Positions 50,387-62,499 of a stretch of DNA of 64,000 bases are shown piece by piece. Where the stretch lies: positions 124,001 through 188,000 of the forward strand of contig RCSZ01000026.1 of the NCBI GenBank assembly GCA_014898425.1. The letters are read 5' to 3'. Numbering within the stretch: the stretch's first letter is position 1; each line of letters begins with the position of its first letter. Source of the DNA: Botryotinia globosa (Eukaryota > Ascomycota > Leotiomycetes > Helotiales > Sclerotiniaceae). A program made the position numbers and the translations under genes. Under the pieces are notes generated by a model. That model had not been told where the DNA came from. It was given only the letters and a program-made list of their open reading frames with translations, and ran no database searches.

Positions 50387-52504
50387 AATCTATCAAGGTC
50401 ACAAGCTTATAAGGCATATGAGACTACATAGTAAGAGACCCTCAGGCCTATTTCATATTCTAAACCCTTTGTCTGAATCCCTTTATATCCTAGACCCCTT
50501 TCTCAAATCCTTTTCTTTTCTATAAGATTCCAAAAATCTAATCTTTTATTTCAAGCCTTTATATCAAAAACAATTCATTTTTTATAAATTATATATCTTT
50601 TATAATTTGAAAAATAATAATGAAATGTTTTTGTATAAAATATATCTAAATTAATTTATTATTATTATTTACTCTAATAATTCTTTTTATTTTATTTTTA
50701 AAGCAATTCATCAATTTTAAACTTTATTTATTAATCAATTCTTAATATTATTATAATCTTTATAAAAAGAATTATTAATAATATTATAAATATAAAATTG
50801 TATAATATGATTTTATTTCAATTGAATAAAAATATTAATTAATTTCTATAAAATATTGATATTAATATATAAACAATTTTATTACAATTATTTAATAAAA
50901 AAGATATGATTATAATTCAATAATTTTAAAAAATAAAAAAGAATATAATAATTATAAAAAAGATTTATAAAAAATTTATAAAATAATTATAAATAATATT
51001 ATATATATATCTATTTCAATCAATTATAATAATTTAATATTTGTTTTAAATATAATCTATTAAAATCTTTTTTTTTAATAAAATTTTCAAAATTATAAAA
51101 ATTAAAAAAAATTAAAAAAAAGATATTGAAAATATAAAAGATTTTTTTGTTAAAATAAAAATTATTTTTTGATTCGATAAAGGATATTATTTTTCAATTA
51201 ATAAAAAGAAAATATATTATATTATTTAATATTTCAAAAAACAATTTTTAGTAATATAATATTGATATAAAAACTATTTAATTCATAAATAAATAAATTA
51301 AGGAGATTTTAAAGAATATATATATAATATAATTATAAATAAAAAATTCTAATAATAATTAATGATTTAAAAAATAATATATATAAAACAAAAAAAGAAT
51401 AAAATAATGAATATATTTGTTATTTATTTGAAAAAATTAAAAGGAGATATTGAACTAAAAATGAATAATATTTGAAAAAAGAGATTTCTATTAAAGTTTT
51501 TATTTAAAATAATTTAAAGAATAATAAAATCCTTATAATAATTTGAATTATATAATAAATTTATAAAATAAATTTATAAATTAAAAAATATAAATAAATT
51601 ATATTGAAAAATAAAAGTAAAAGAATTATATTATATTCGAAAATATAATTAATTTTTAATCTAAAAAAAAAATCTTTATAAATATTTTTATTAAGGAATC
51701 AATAGATTTATAATTATAAATTATAAAAACTCAAAATCAAATTAATTGTTATAATATATTTCAAATAAAATTAATAAATATTCCATCCATTTATTATATA
51801 CAAATTATATATAAACTATTTAATACTTTTGATATTAATAAAAAAGATATTATACTATTAATTATTAAAAACCTTGAATATATAAATATTATAATAAGAA
51901 ATTCAAATATTTATAAAAGATTATTTAGTAATAATAATAATAATTCAATTGATTTCAATAATAATAATGATTGAAGTAATAATTAAAATAGAAATGATAA
52001 TAATAATAATAGAAATAATAGAAATAATAAAAATAATAATAATTTTGATTATTTGAATTATAAAAATAATTATAATATTGATTAATATAATTAAAATTAT
52101 TATTTAATAGGATTTTCAAAAATTTATAAAAATATTAATAAATATAAAAATATTAATAATTCTTTTGATTTAAAAATTTTTATATTTAAAAAATATTATT
52201 ATAAAATATTTATATTATTTAAAATAATAATAATAGTTTTTCTAATTATATTTTTAAATATAATTAGAAAATATTATTAAATAAATTTAAATAGATTTTC
52301 TAATACATTTTAAAGATTATATATTATAATAATTAATAATTTCAAAAGATCTAAATATTAATAAAATATAATTCTTAAATAGAATAATATTCTTTTTTAA
52401 ATCTTTAAAAAATCTTTGATATAATAATTATAGATTTATATTTTTTTTAATATATAATTTCATTAATTATATATAATTTTTAATTATATTATATCAAGGT
52501 TTTA

Positions 52505-52509
52505 TTTAT
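52505..52509 (+). repeat. Target-site duplication of the TRIM, left
   Basis: TTTAT, identical to 53072-53076. Confidence 0.78.
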
Positions 52510-52651
52510 TATTATATACATGAAATTAATATGTATAGAATTAAATAGAAATTGTAAACTTTATTATTACACTATACATATAATTTGATTATAAAAGGTA
52601 TAATATTAGGAATTGAATCTAATAGTTTATTATTATATATATATTCTAATA
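52510..52651 (-). repeat. TRIM 3' LTR
   Basis: 142 bp. Minus-strand termini are TATTAGAATATATATATA and ATGTATATAATA; the canonical TG and CA are altered to TA. Confidence 0.8.
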
Positions 52652-52929
52652 GAGCTTTCCTTTTTTATTTTTTTTATTTCAAAAAAAATTAATAATTATA
52701 AAGATATTTATTTATATAATCAATTATATAATATATAATATATAATTATATTAACTATACCTTTATTATTAATAATCAATTATTAATAAATTTAGAATAT
52801 TTAATTATTAAATAGATATATTTTCACTTCTGATTTACTTTTTATTAAAAATATTTATTATATTCCTAATCAAACAAATTTAAATCAAAGATTTTAGAAT
52901 AATATTTATTTAATTAATCCCTAATATTC

Positions 52930-53071
52930 TATTATATATATAAAATCAATATATATAAAATTAAATAAAAGTTATAAACTTTATTATTACATCACACACA
53001 CAATCTAATTATAAAAGATATAGTATCAAAAATTGAATTTAATAGTTTATTATTATATATATATCCTAACA
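52930..53071 (-). repeat. TRIM 5' LTR
   Basis: 142 bp. The minus-strand start TGTTAGGATATATATATA keeps the canonical TG. The core TAAACTTTATTATTACATCA (plus) is shared with the other two copies. Confidence 0.8.
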
Positions 53072-53076
53072 TTTAT
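53072..53076 (+). repeat. Target-site duplication of the TRIM, right
   Basis: TTTAT, identical to 52505-52509. Confidence 0.78.
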
Positions 53077-53999
53077 ATATAATAATATTTTAGAATATTA
53101 TTTTATAATATATAATTTTTATTCAAAAGTTTTAGATTTTATTAATTAAATCAAATAAATTATTAATTCTTATTGAAAAGTATTTTCAAAATTAAATATA
53201 TTAATTGAAATATTTTTTATAGATTGATATTTTTATAATAATAATTAAGATATTTATTATAAACAATAAATAATATAATAATAATAAATTTTTTAATATT
53301 ATAACTAATAAAAATATAATTTAAAAATTAATTATTAAATATAAATAATATTTAATATAAAAAAGATTAAGAGTATTTAATATAATGAAATTATTATTTA
53401 TTAAATAATAATTTAAATTAATAATAATAAAAATAATTATTATTATAATAATAATAAAAGATTTAATTAATTTAGATTTTAAAAATAAATCAAATATATA
53501 ATAAAAGTTGAGTTGAAATCAATTTATAAAAGCTATACTAAATTGAAATGAAATTGCTTGTTTTTTTTAAATTTTCTTTATAAAATATTCTAGATTTATA
53601 TAATTTATAATAAAATTCTAATATATTCTATACTTATAAATAAAATCAATTTAAATCGAATCTTATAAAATCATCTTATTTAAAAAAAAAATTAATTAAA
53701 ATTAATTATTCTTTTATATACTTTCATTTGATTTTATTCCATTTTATTTTATTATAAATCAATTTGATAAGAGATATAATAAAATAATATTATAATATAA
53801 AATTATATTATATATATATAAATCATTAATATATTTTTTATTTAATAAAATATTAATAAGTAATTTAATAAATATATTATAAATTTCTATAGATTTCTTT
53901 AATAAATATATTAAATCAATTTTATTCTATATCTTAATTTAAATTGATTTGATTTGTAAATTCAATTAATTTGATATAAATTAATAATTTAATAAAATC

Positions 54000-54330
54000 A
54001 TCAGTTTTTTAATCATTAATAGATATATAAATTAGATTTAAATCTTTTGATTTAATAATATTTTTAATATAATAGAATTTAATTACTATATACTTTCTTT
54101 TTTTATCGAATATAAGGTTTTTAATAAATACTAATACAACTTAATTATTTATATATAAAAAGAATTTGTTTTATTTATATAAATTAAACTTTAATAATAG
54201 TTTTTTTAGCAATTAGATTTATAGCAATGAATTTTGATTTGATTATAAAAAAAGCTACATCAAATTATAGCTTAGATTTTTTATTGATTAATTTATTTTC
54301 TAATAAAAATATATATCTATTAATAGATTT
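54000..54330 (-). pseudogene. Copia RNase H and pol C-terminus remnant (P3)
   Basis: The minus strand reads Y-I-F-L-L-E-N-K-L-I-N-K-K-S-K-L near 54300-54255, equivalent to the G-Y-x-F-x-L-x-x-x-x-I-S-W-x-S-K motif. F-D-V-A and S-K-F-I-A-I-N follow at 54250-54200, equivalent to the S-x-x-E-A-E-Y motif with the acidic residues changed. The tail R-K-Y-I-V-I-K-F-Y-Y-I near 54100-54070 stands where copia elements have a K-H-I-D-x-R-x-H motif, followed by S-K-D-L-N-L-I-Y-I-S. The order and spacing are those of the end of copia pol. Confidence 0.76.
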
Positions 54331-54599
54331 ATATATATTTATTTCTTCTTTATAATTAACATTACAAAAGCTTTAAATATAAAGATTATTTATTTTATTA
54401 TAATTTATTCATTTATTTATGATTTCTTTTAGATATCTCAAAACTTTTTTAATAGTTTGAATATACTCTACACTAAAATTAGATAAGAAATTAATTAATC
54501 TAAATATTGGAAAAACAATATTCAATTTGATTCCAAAAACTAAATATAATAAAGAGTTTATAATCTTTTAATATAATTTGATATTATTATTATTAACTT

Positions 54600-55430
54600 T
54601 CTCTTTATTAAGAATTAACTTTATTTTAGAATTTATTAGAATAGAAATAGGGTTGAAATCTAATATATTGAATTTGACTAATATTTTTTTAATATATTCT
54701 AATTGATAAAGTTTTGATATATTACTAATCTTTTCAATTTGAATATCTAAATAATTCTTTATAAGATCTAAATCTTTTAGATTAAAATATGTTTTTAAAT
54801 TATTAATAAATTTATTAATAATCTTTTAATTTAAAACTATTATAATAATATTATTAATATATATACTTAAAATCATATTCTTATTTTTATTAATAAAAAT
54901 GTATTCTTCAGAAATTAGATTTATAAAATCTAATTTATTTAATATATTTTTTAAAATATAATATTAAATTCTAACCGATTGCTTTAAACCATATAAAACT
55001 TTATTTAATTTTAAAGTTTTATTTTTCAATTTATTAAATCTTTCTAATAAACTTAATAATAATAGTATATCAATATTGTCTTATATAAATACTAGTATTA
55101 TATCAATTTTATAAATTAACTAATTATTTTGAAAAGCTAATATATATCATATACATAAAACTAATATACATAAACACTAATAAAAGTTGTAAACTTTATT
55201 ATTATACCACACATACAATCTAATCTAAAAGATATAATATCAGAAATTAAAGTTCTAATAGCTTACTATTATATATATATCCTAATAATATAAATAAAAG
55301 TTTTCAAATTATTGATTGAATTATTGATATATATATATCAATATAATTTAATTTATATAATTGTTTAAATCTTTTAATAATAAATCTAGTTTTGAATTTA
55401 ATAAATTTATCTAAATCCTTTATTTTATAT
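54600..55430 (-). pseudogene. Copia reverse transcriptase remnant (P3), split by a solo LTR
   Basis: Landmarks on the minus strand, in order, begin with K-T-R-F-I-I-K-R-F-K-Q near 55390-55350 (family K-A-R-x-V-x-x-G). Y-I-D-I-Y and K-L-L-F come before the inserted LTR. After it come L-A-F-Q-N-N, L-I-Y-K-I-D-I-I-L-V-F (family D-V-x-T-A-F) at about 55140-55060, and V-L-Y-G-L-K-Q-S-V-R at about 54998-54968. The active site S-I-Y-I-N-N-I-I-I-I lies at 54868-54838, where the family has Y-V-D-D. Both catalytic Asp are Asn, so it is inactive. Confidence 0.84.
55140..55292 (-). mobile_element. Solo LTR of the TRIM family, nested in the P3 RT
   Basis: 143 bp at 55145-55287, flanked by ATATA at 55140-55144 and 55288-55292. 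On the minus strand it begins TATTAGGATATATATATA and shares the TAAACTTTATTATTA core with both TRIM LTRs. Removing it with one ATATA rejoins the RT frame as K-L-L-F-I-L-A-F, which confirms the boundaries. A lone LTR normally results from recombination between the two LTRs of one element. Confidence 0.83.
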
Positions 55431-56089
55431 ATCTATCTAATTTTTCAGGTTTTATTATCAATAGAATTATCAATAATTTCCTAAGTTTTATTTAATTCTA
55501 AAATATTTATTTTATCATTTATAGTTTTTAATCAATATTCTTTTTTTGATAAATTAATAGTTTCTTTATAAGATTTAGATTCAATTAATATACAATCTAG
55601 CTTATTAATAATAATCTTATTATTAATATTAAATCTAATATTGAAAACTAATTGAAAATCTTATTAATCTATTTTAATATTTATTCCTTTATTAATTAAA
55701 TTAAAATATCCAGAAAAAGCAAATCTATCATAAATAATTATATTTTTTCTATCTTTATCAAAACTCTTATTATCAGAAATAAGATTTTTTATTTATTTAG
55801 ATTACTATATAATAAATTCTATTAGTTTTTCAAATATAAGTTTATTAGAATCTAAATTATTAAAATCGATTTTTATATAATCTAATATTTCATCATTTTT
55901 ATTGTTTTTATTTATTATAAGATTAAATTGATATTTATTAATATTAATAATATCTTTCTTTTCTATTCTATTCTAAATAAATTGAAATTCAAAATCTTTT
56001 TTTTCTAATAGTTTTAAATCTTGATTTTTATATTCATTAGAATATATTTGATTTTCTTGAATTTCAATATCTTTTGAATTAATTATTTT

Positions 56090-56580
56090 TTTATTAATTG
56101 ATATATAAATTAAATAATTATTTAATAAATCAAAGATTATTAATATATCTTTTTAATTTCAAAAATCTAATTTTTTATTGTAAATTTCTTTATTATTAAT
56201 AATATAAACAAAAAATCCTAGGATTTTTATATAATTTAATTAAATTTTAAATTATATATTAATTCGAATAATGAATTATTAATAAAGTTATTATATATTT
56301 TATTTTTGATATAAATAATAACTTTAATTAGATAAGTTTATAAATAAAGTAATATATTTTTTTCTTTAATTAAATAAATTAATCTTTCAATTATATATCT
56401 ATTTAATATTTTGATTATTCTATTTTAAAAGTAAATGTATAAACTAATATATTTGTATATAATTCTATAATTTCAAATAAAATCCGATTATTTATTTGAA
56501 AAAAATTCAAAGGTATTATTTAATTTTAATATTAATATCAAATTGATTTCTAATTAGATTATAAATTTATTAAAATATTA
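56090..56580 (-). pseudogene. Copia integrase remnant (P3)
   Basis: The minus strand reads D-N-N-T-F-E-F-F near 56525-56500, equivalent to the D-N-G-x-E-F motif that carries a catalytic Asp. I-E-R-L-I-Y-L-I-K-E-K-N-I-L-L-Y follows at about 56395-56345 and V-I-I-Y-I-K-N-K-I-Y near 56320, which match the post-core helix and the A-V-Y-I-x-N-R segment. Further on, I-Y-I-S-I-N-K-K-I-I-N-S-K-D-I precedes the RT linker. The N-terminal zinc domain is missing because the element is cut at about 56690. Confidence 0.62.
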
Positions 56581-56691
56581 TATATCTAAGATTTGAATTT
56601 AATAGAATATATTCAAATAGTTTTAAAATAATTCAATTAATAAATATCAAAAAGTATTTTTTATTTTAAATTTTTATAATTATAAAAAGTC

Positions 56692-58190
56692 TATATCAAG
56701 GTTACAAGGTTATAAGTTATGTAAAGCTATGTAATAGAAAGTCGTTAAGCTTATTTCATATTATGAATTTCTTTCTTTTTTAAATATTTCATAGATTTTT
56801 TTCTTTTCTAAATATTTTAAAGATTTAATTTCTTATTTCAAGCTTTTGTATCAAAATCAATCTGCTATTTATAAATTGTATATTTTCTATAGTTTAAAAG
56901 AAATAATAAAAAGTCTTTATATATAAATATATTTAAATTTATTTATTATTATTATTTATTTTAATAATTCTTTTTATTCTTATTTTTTAAACAGTCTATT
57001 AATTTTAAACTTTACTTATCGATTAATTATTGATATTATTATAGTTTTTATAAAAAGAATTTTTTAATAATATTATGGGTATAGAGTTGTATAATACAAT
57101 CCTATTTTAATTAGATAGAGATATCAATCAATTCCTTTAAGATATTAATATTAATATATAGGTAGTTTTATTATTATTATTTAATAAAGAAAATATAATT
57201 ATAGCTTAATAATTTCAAGAAATATAAAAGGATATAATAGTTACAAAAAATATTTATAAAATAATTATAAATAATATTTTATATACATTTATTTTAATCA
57301 ATTATAATACTTTAATATTTATATTAAATACAATTTATTAAAACTTTACTTTTTTAAAAAAAAAACCTTTGAAGTTATAAAAATTAAAATAATATAAAAG
57401 AAAAAATATTGAAAATATAAAAAACCTTCTTTTTAAGTAAAGATTATATTTCGATGCAATAAAGGATATTACTTTATAATCAATAAAAAGAAAATATATT
57501 ATATTATTTAATATTTTAAAAAACAATCTTTAATAATATAATATCGATATAAAAACAAATCTGCTGATAAATAAATAAATTAGAAAAACTTTAAAGAATA
57601 TATATATAATATAATTATAAATAAAGAATCCTAATAGTAATTATTAATTCAGAAAATAATACATATAAAACAAAAAGAGAATAAAATAATGAATATATTT
57701 ATTATTTATTTAAAAGGATTAAAGGAGGATATCGAATTAAACGTGAATAATATTCGGAAAGAAAGATTTCTATTAAAACTTTTATTTAGAATAGTTTGAA
57801 GAATAATAAAGTTTTTACAATAATTCGAAATATAAAATAAACTTATAAAACAAGTTTATAGATTAGAAAATGTGGATAAATTGTATTAAAGAATAGAAAT
57901 AGAGAAGTTAGATATATAGTTAAAAATATAATCAATTATTAATTTAAAATAGAAATTTTTATAAATATTTTTATTAAGAAGTTAGTAGGTTTATTAGTAT
58001 AGATAATAGAACTCAGGGATTAAATTAATCTTTATAATATATTTCAAATAAGATTAATAAATACTTTATTAATTTATTATATATAAATTGTATTCAAATT
58101 GTTTAATGTTTTTGATATCAATAGAAAGAATATTTTATTATCAATCATTAGAATTTCTAAGTATATAGATATTATAATAATAATAATTAT
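56692..58190 (+). repeat. Repeat unit R2, copy of R1 (50387-51930)
   Basis: TATCAAGGTTACAAGGTTAT at the start and CAATCATTAGAATTTCTAAG near the end match R1 throughout, mostly with transitions. It is the 5' part of a P4-like element (leader plus gag N-terminus by position). The 62-codon minus-strand opening at 57338-57526 is antisense to it. Confidence 0.65.
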
Positions 58191-58839
58191 AGTGAAATTA
58201 ATTATTTGAAAAACAATAATCTTTTTGAATTTATTTGTATAAGAAATATTGAGATTTAGTTATAATAATAAGTATTTTATTAATATTAAATTTTTAATGG
58301 AGAGAATGAATAATATTTATAGTTTTAATGATTTTTAATATAAAAAATGAATCAATAATGTTTTAATATTTTATTGATTTAAAAGTATAGGTTAATATTA
58401 TTTAATAAAATAAGTGTATCAAATAAAATTGGAAATCTTTTTAAAAAAGAATTCTATTTATATTTATAAATAATATTATAATAATATTATATAAAGATTA
58501 TATTTTTTTTATTGAGATAAAAAATATTCAAGGAGAGTAAAGAATTTATATTTATATATTTCTATTAATAATATTAGATTTATTTTGAATAGATATAATT
58601 TCAGGTTTTTTTTGATTATAAAAAGGTAATTCTAATATTAATTAAGAATCGATATTATTTTGATATTGATTTTAAATTAGTAATTTAGAGATAATTTTAA
58701 TAAAAAAGTTTTATAAAAAATAAAAATGGCGTTAAAGTTTTTGTAATATTTTTAGAAGATAAAGGGATATCTTAGGAAAATAAAGATAATTGTTTGATAT
58801 TAATATTTATTTAATTTATTATTTTAAAAGAATTTGAGG

Positions 58840-59720
58840 AATATAAGAATATCTTTTTAAAAAACGAAAATAGTTTTCATTTAATTATTATTTAATAGAA
58901 TATTATATTAAGTTCGAATCTAATTCAATATTTTTTTAAAATTCAGTTTATATTTTGTTAAAATAAGAATTAATAATATTGTAAGAATATTTAAATAAAT
59001 ATTAAAAGAAAGAATAGATAAAGTAATCTATTAATTTTATAGAAATTTTAATTATATTTGTTTTCAAAATAAAGAAGATAATTAATTATATATTAATTAT
59101 AAAAAATTAAATTGAATTACAAAAAAAAACAGAATCTTTTTGTTTTTCATTAATAAATTTTTAAATCATTTTAAATAAAATATTATATTCATTAAATGAG
59201 ATCTAAAAGATGTATATTATTATATTTACATTTAAATAAAAAACAAATAAAAGATAGTATTTTATATATAATATAATCAATATAAATATAAAATAATGTT
59301 TTTTAATTTAATTTATATTCTAACTTAATTTCAAATATATATAAATCAAATATTAATAAATTTAATGAATAATATTTATATAATATATTTTGATAATATT
59401 TTTATATATTTTAAAAACCAAGTTATATATATAATAAATATTTGAAGAGTTTTTATATAGCTTTTTGGATATAAGCTTTATATAAAACTAAAGAAATATA
59501 TTTTCTATATTAATAAAATCGAATTTTTAAATTTTATTATTTTAATTATAAATATAATTATAAAATTTACTTGAATTTAGATTATTATAAAATAGTTTAT
59601 ATTAAATAGTTTGAAAAATATATAAATATTCCTTAGCTTTATAAATTTTAATTACTATTTTATTAGAGTTTATTTAATAATAGTTTATAATATAATTATA
59701 TCAATAAAATCTTTTTTAAA
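58840..59720 (+). pseudogene. Gypsy reverse transcriptase remnant
   Basis: A weak N-terminal half (E-E-Y-K-N-I-F-L near 58838) leads to the active site Y-F-D-N-I-F-I-Y at 59386-59409, equivalent to Y-x-D-D-I-L-I-Y, with the second Asp changed to Asn. Then come Y-K-L-Y-I-K-L-K-K-Y-I-F-Y near 59470-59510 and K-I-E-F-L-N-F-I-I near 59518 (family V-x-F-L-G-F-x-I). F-L-S-F-I-N-F-N-Y-Y-F-I follows near 59627-59665 (family F-L-G-x-x-x-F-Y-R-x-F-I). The motifs are in the right order and spacing, with TAA stops between. Confidence 0.8.
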
Positions 59721-59759
59721 AAAATAACAATAATAATATTTAAATAAATAAATAAAATT

Positions 59760-60240
59760 TAAAAAATATTCAAAATATTGAAAACGGCTTTTATTTCGAT
59801 TTTATTCTTTAATATTTTAATTTATTATTCTATATAATATTTGAAATCAATATATTAATATTTGTATGAGATTATATATTATCTCAATTATTCTTTGAAA
59901 AAACTATAAAAATACCAATCTAATAATAATATTCTATTATATTTTATTTGAAAAAGCTGATTTTAGTAAAAAAATAATACTTTATTTACAATAGAGAATT
60001 ATTAATTATATATATTACTTTTATAAAATAATATTATTATATAATGAATCATCAATATATTATTATAATTATATTGGATTATAATATACTTTAATATTTT
60101 ATAATAAAGAAAAGTCTGAATAATTGATAAGCTAAATAAACTGAAATCTTAATAATATATAATTTTGAAATAAAATATAAAATAGAAAAACTAAATCCTA
60201 TAGATAAATTATTATATTATTTAGATTATATAATAAATAT
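59760..60240 (+). pseudogene. Gypsy RNase H remnant
   Basis: It starts near A-F-type sequence at 59785 and reads L-S-Q-L-F near 59880. Y-N-R-E-L-L-I-I follows at about 59990-60015 (family Y-D-x-E-L-L-A), then I-L-D-Y-N-I-L near 60070, A-K-stop-T-E-I-L near 60130 and I-K-Y-K-I-E-K-L-N-P-I-D near 60170-60210 (family I-x-Y-x-P-G-x-x-N-x-x-A-D). The Glu of the Y-x-x-E-L-L motif is kept. Confidence 0.76.
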
Positions 60241-60649
60241 AGAGAATATTAATAATATATTATTTACATTTCAAAATAAGTTGAAAAACAAATCAATAAT
60301 AATAGAATTATTTTAAAATATTTCTATTGAAAAAAAAGAGTCTCTATATAATATTATAGGTCTTTTATAAAGGAAAAAGTATAATTTACTATTTTATGGA
60401 TAATTATATTTATTAATTGAAATTAATTATAAATAATTGATATCTTATCAAATAGCTTATATTTTAATAAAAAACGAAATAGTATTCAAATTAATATTTG
60501 AAATAATAAAATCTGTTTTATTATAGCTTTAGTAAAATAATAGTTTTATAAAAAATAAAGAATATCTAAATTAAAGACTATATTTCACTAAGATTATTTT
60601 ATTTTAATAAATAAATACTAATAGGTTTTTATATATTATAAAAATATTT

Positions 60650-60890
60650 ATATATTATTAGATTTTATTTTAAAAATAGAAATTCTAAAAGTTTATTATA
60701 ATTCTTTTATAAATAGATATTAGGGTATTATAAAAATATTTGAAATTTTAAAATCAAAATATTTTTAATCTTTAATAAAAAAAGATATCAAAAGTTACAT
60801 TTAGATATATATAATATATTAGTAAATTATTATAAATATTAACATAAAATATATTTAAAAACTTTGAGATTCTAAAGGATGTTATTTTAG
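60650..60890 (+). pseudogene. Gypsy integrase N-terminal (zinc-binding) remnant
   Basis: The frame F-Y-K-stop-I-L-G-Y-Y near 60700-60730 stands where gypsy integrases have H-D-x-x-x-A-G-H. A downstream Y-x-x-Y-x-x-x-x-H-K pattern near 60835-60850 stands for the C-x-x-C of the HHCC domain. Both His and Cys positions are mostly Tyr, the product of CAT-to-TAT and TGT-to-TAT changes. The catalytic core further on is not recognisable. Confidence 0.45.
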
Positions 60891-61074
60891 ATAAAAAATT
60901 ATAATTTATAAATAAATTTTGGAGTAGTTTTCTATTTTATTTGAAAATATAATATAACTTTCAATAATATTTTATTTATAAATTGATAAATAAATAAAAG
61001 AATATCAAATCAGAGGTTAATCTATTATTTGATTATTATTAAATAATTAAATATCGCTACCATTATTTATAGAA

Positions 61075-61345
61075 TTTATATGTAATATAATATAATATAA
61101 TATAATATAATATAATAGATTAATCTAATATAATAAATTATAGATAAGATATAATATAATATAATAGTAATATAATATTAATATATAATATAATAATAGT
61201 AATATAAGATAATTATAGAATAATATTAATATAATTAATTAATATAATTATATATTAATATAATATAATTATAATATAATATAATATAATAATATAATAT
61301 AATATAATATAATATAATATAATATAATATAATATATATAATATA
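61075..61345 (+). repeat. Imperfect (ATAAT)n pentanucleotide array
   Basis: TATAATATAATATAATATAA runs at both ends with degenerate units between, about 270 bp. It sits inside the expected gypsy integrase core. Confidence 0.92.
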
Positions 61346-62499
61346 ATATAAATATATATTAAATACTATTTCTTTTTAAGTAATATATAAATTCCTATTT
61401 ATTTTCAAGTATATTGATAAGGATGCTGATATTATAAAAGAGTATTAATTATATATAAATGAATTATTTATTTAATAAAAAAAGAGAGAAATTTAAAGAA
61501 TTATAATAAATAATCATTAATTATAAGGTAAATAAAACAAAAAATGCGATTTTATATCAATATAATATCAAAAACAAAATAATATTAAATATTTAGAATA
61601 TTAAATGATTTTAATCAAAAAAGAAGTTTTTAAATAGGTTTATAGACTCTTTTTTAATAATAAATATAAAAACTAATAATCAAATATATAAATTTAAATC
61701 ATTATTCATTTATAAAATCTATAATGTTTTTTATATATTTTTATTAAAATTATAATATAAGTAATTAAATATTATACATTTATTATTATTAAAAAAAAGA
61801 TAATTATTTTGAATATAAAATGAAATAAATTATAGTATATAAAAAAGGGGAAAAGGCTTTCAATATTTGATTTAATAAAAAAGCTATTAGTTAGTAAAAG
61901 ATATATAAAAAATCTTTTTTAATTTCAATAATATAAAAAGAATATTAAAAGAATAGAATAAAAAGAAGAATTATTAATATAAAATTTGAGAAAAAAGAGA
62001 ATTATAATATAATAGGATTCTATTTAATATCTAATAAGATATCATCCTTTTTATGAGATTATACTTATTTCTCTTTTTCTTATAATTATCTATTTTAACA
62101 AAAATAGAAATATAAGTTTAAATACTAATATATTATATATTATTATTAAGCATATCAATTCCTATTAATATTTTTTATAAATCTTTAATATTAATTTATA
62201 AGTTTTAAAATTAATATTAACGAAATTCTTATTAAAATTAAATATATAGAATTAATATTAAATTTTTCATAATACTTTATTCTTTACAAGAATTCTTTTT
62301 AAATTAATATATAAACAATATTATAGAATTATTATTACACCAACACAATAAAAAGATTTAATAGTAGAATTAGATTTTCAATATTATTATTTTAAAAGAT
62401 TTAATAATAAAAAAGGAAGTTTAAAATCAACAATATTTTTTTTATTATTATTATATATTTCTTTTACAATTAGCAAATCAATCTTATCCTAGTTATTAT

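Larger units (their letters stand above)
52510..53071 (-). mobile_element. TRIM: 562-bp miniature LTR retrotransposon
   Basis: Two direct 142-bp LTRs (52510-52651 and 52930-53071) enclose 278 bp of non-coding sequence, and TTTAT flanks both sides. On the minus strand the first LTR starts TGTTAGGATATATATATA. A purine run, AAAAAAGGAAAG, lies just before the second LTR (52652-52670 on the plus strand), as expected of a polypurine tract. With no coding capacity it would have needed proteins from a full-length copia-type element. It interrupts P4. A solo LTR of the same family sits at 55145-55287. Confidence 0.83.
50387..53470 (+). mobile_element. Ty1/copia remnant P4, gag part, split by a TRIM
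   Basis: 50387-51930 (unit R1) repeats at 56692-58190 (R2). From about 51940 to 52509 and again from 53077 to about 53440 the sequence is co-linear with the gag region of A (44518-45290 and 45700-45900), with a deletion of about 390 bp relative to A. Both halves join smoothly when the TRIM at 52510-53071 is removed. The 69-codon opening at 50316-50525 overlaps the GC-richer start of R1 and has no family. Confidence 0.6.
53480..56690 (-). mobile_element. Ty1/copia element P3, minus strand, second lineage
   Basis: The minus strand carries, in order, an integrase core remnant (about 56580-56200), integrase-to-RT linker (56200-55450), RT (55430-54600, split by a solo LTR) and RNase H with the C-terminal pol tail (54330-54000). 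The pol sequence differs clearly from A, P1 and P2, so this is a separate lineage. LTRs were not found. The left end meets P4 near 53.48 kb and the right end meets R2 at 56.69 kb. Confidence 0.75.
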
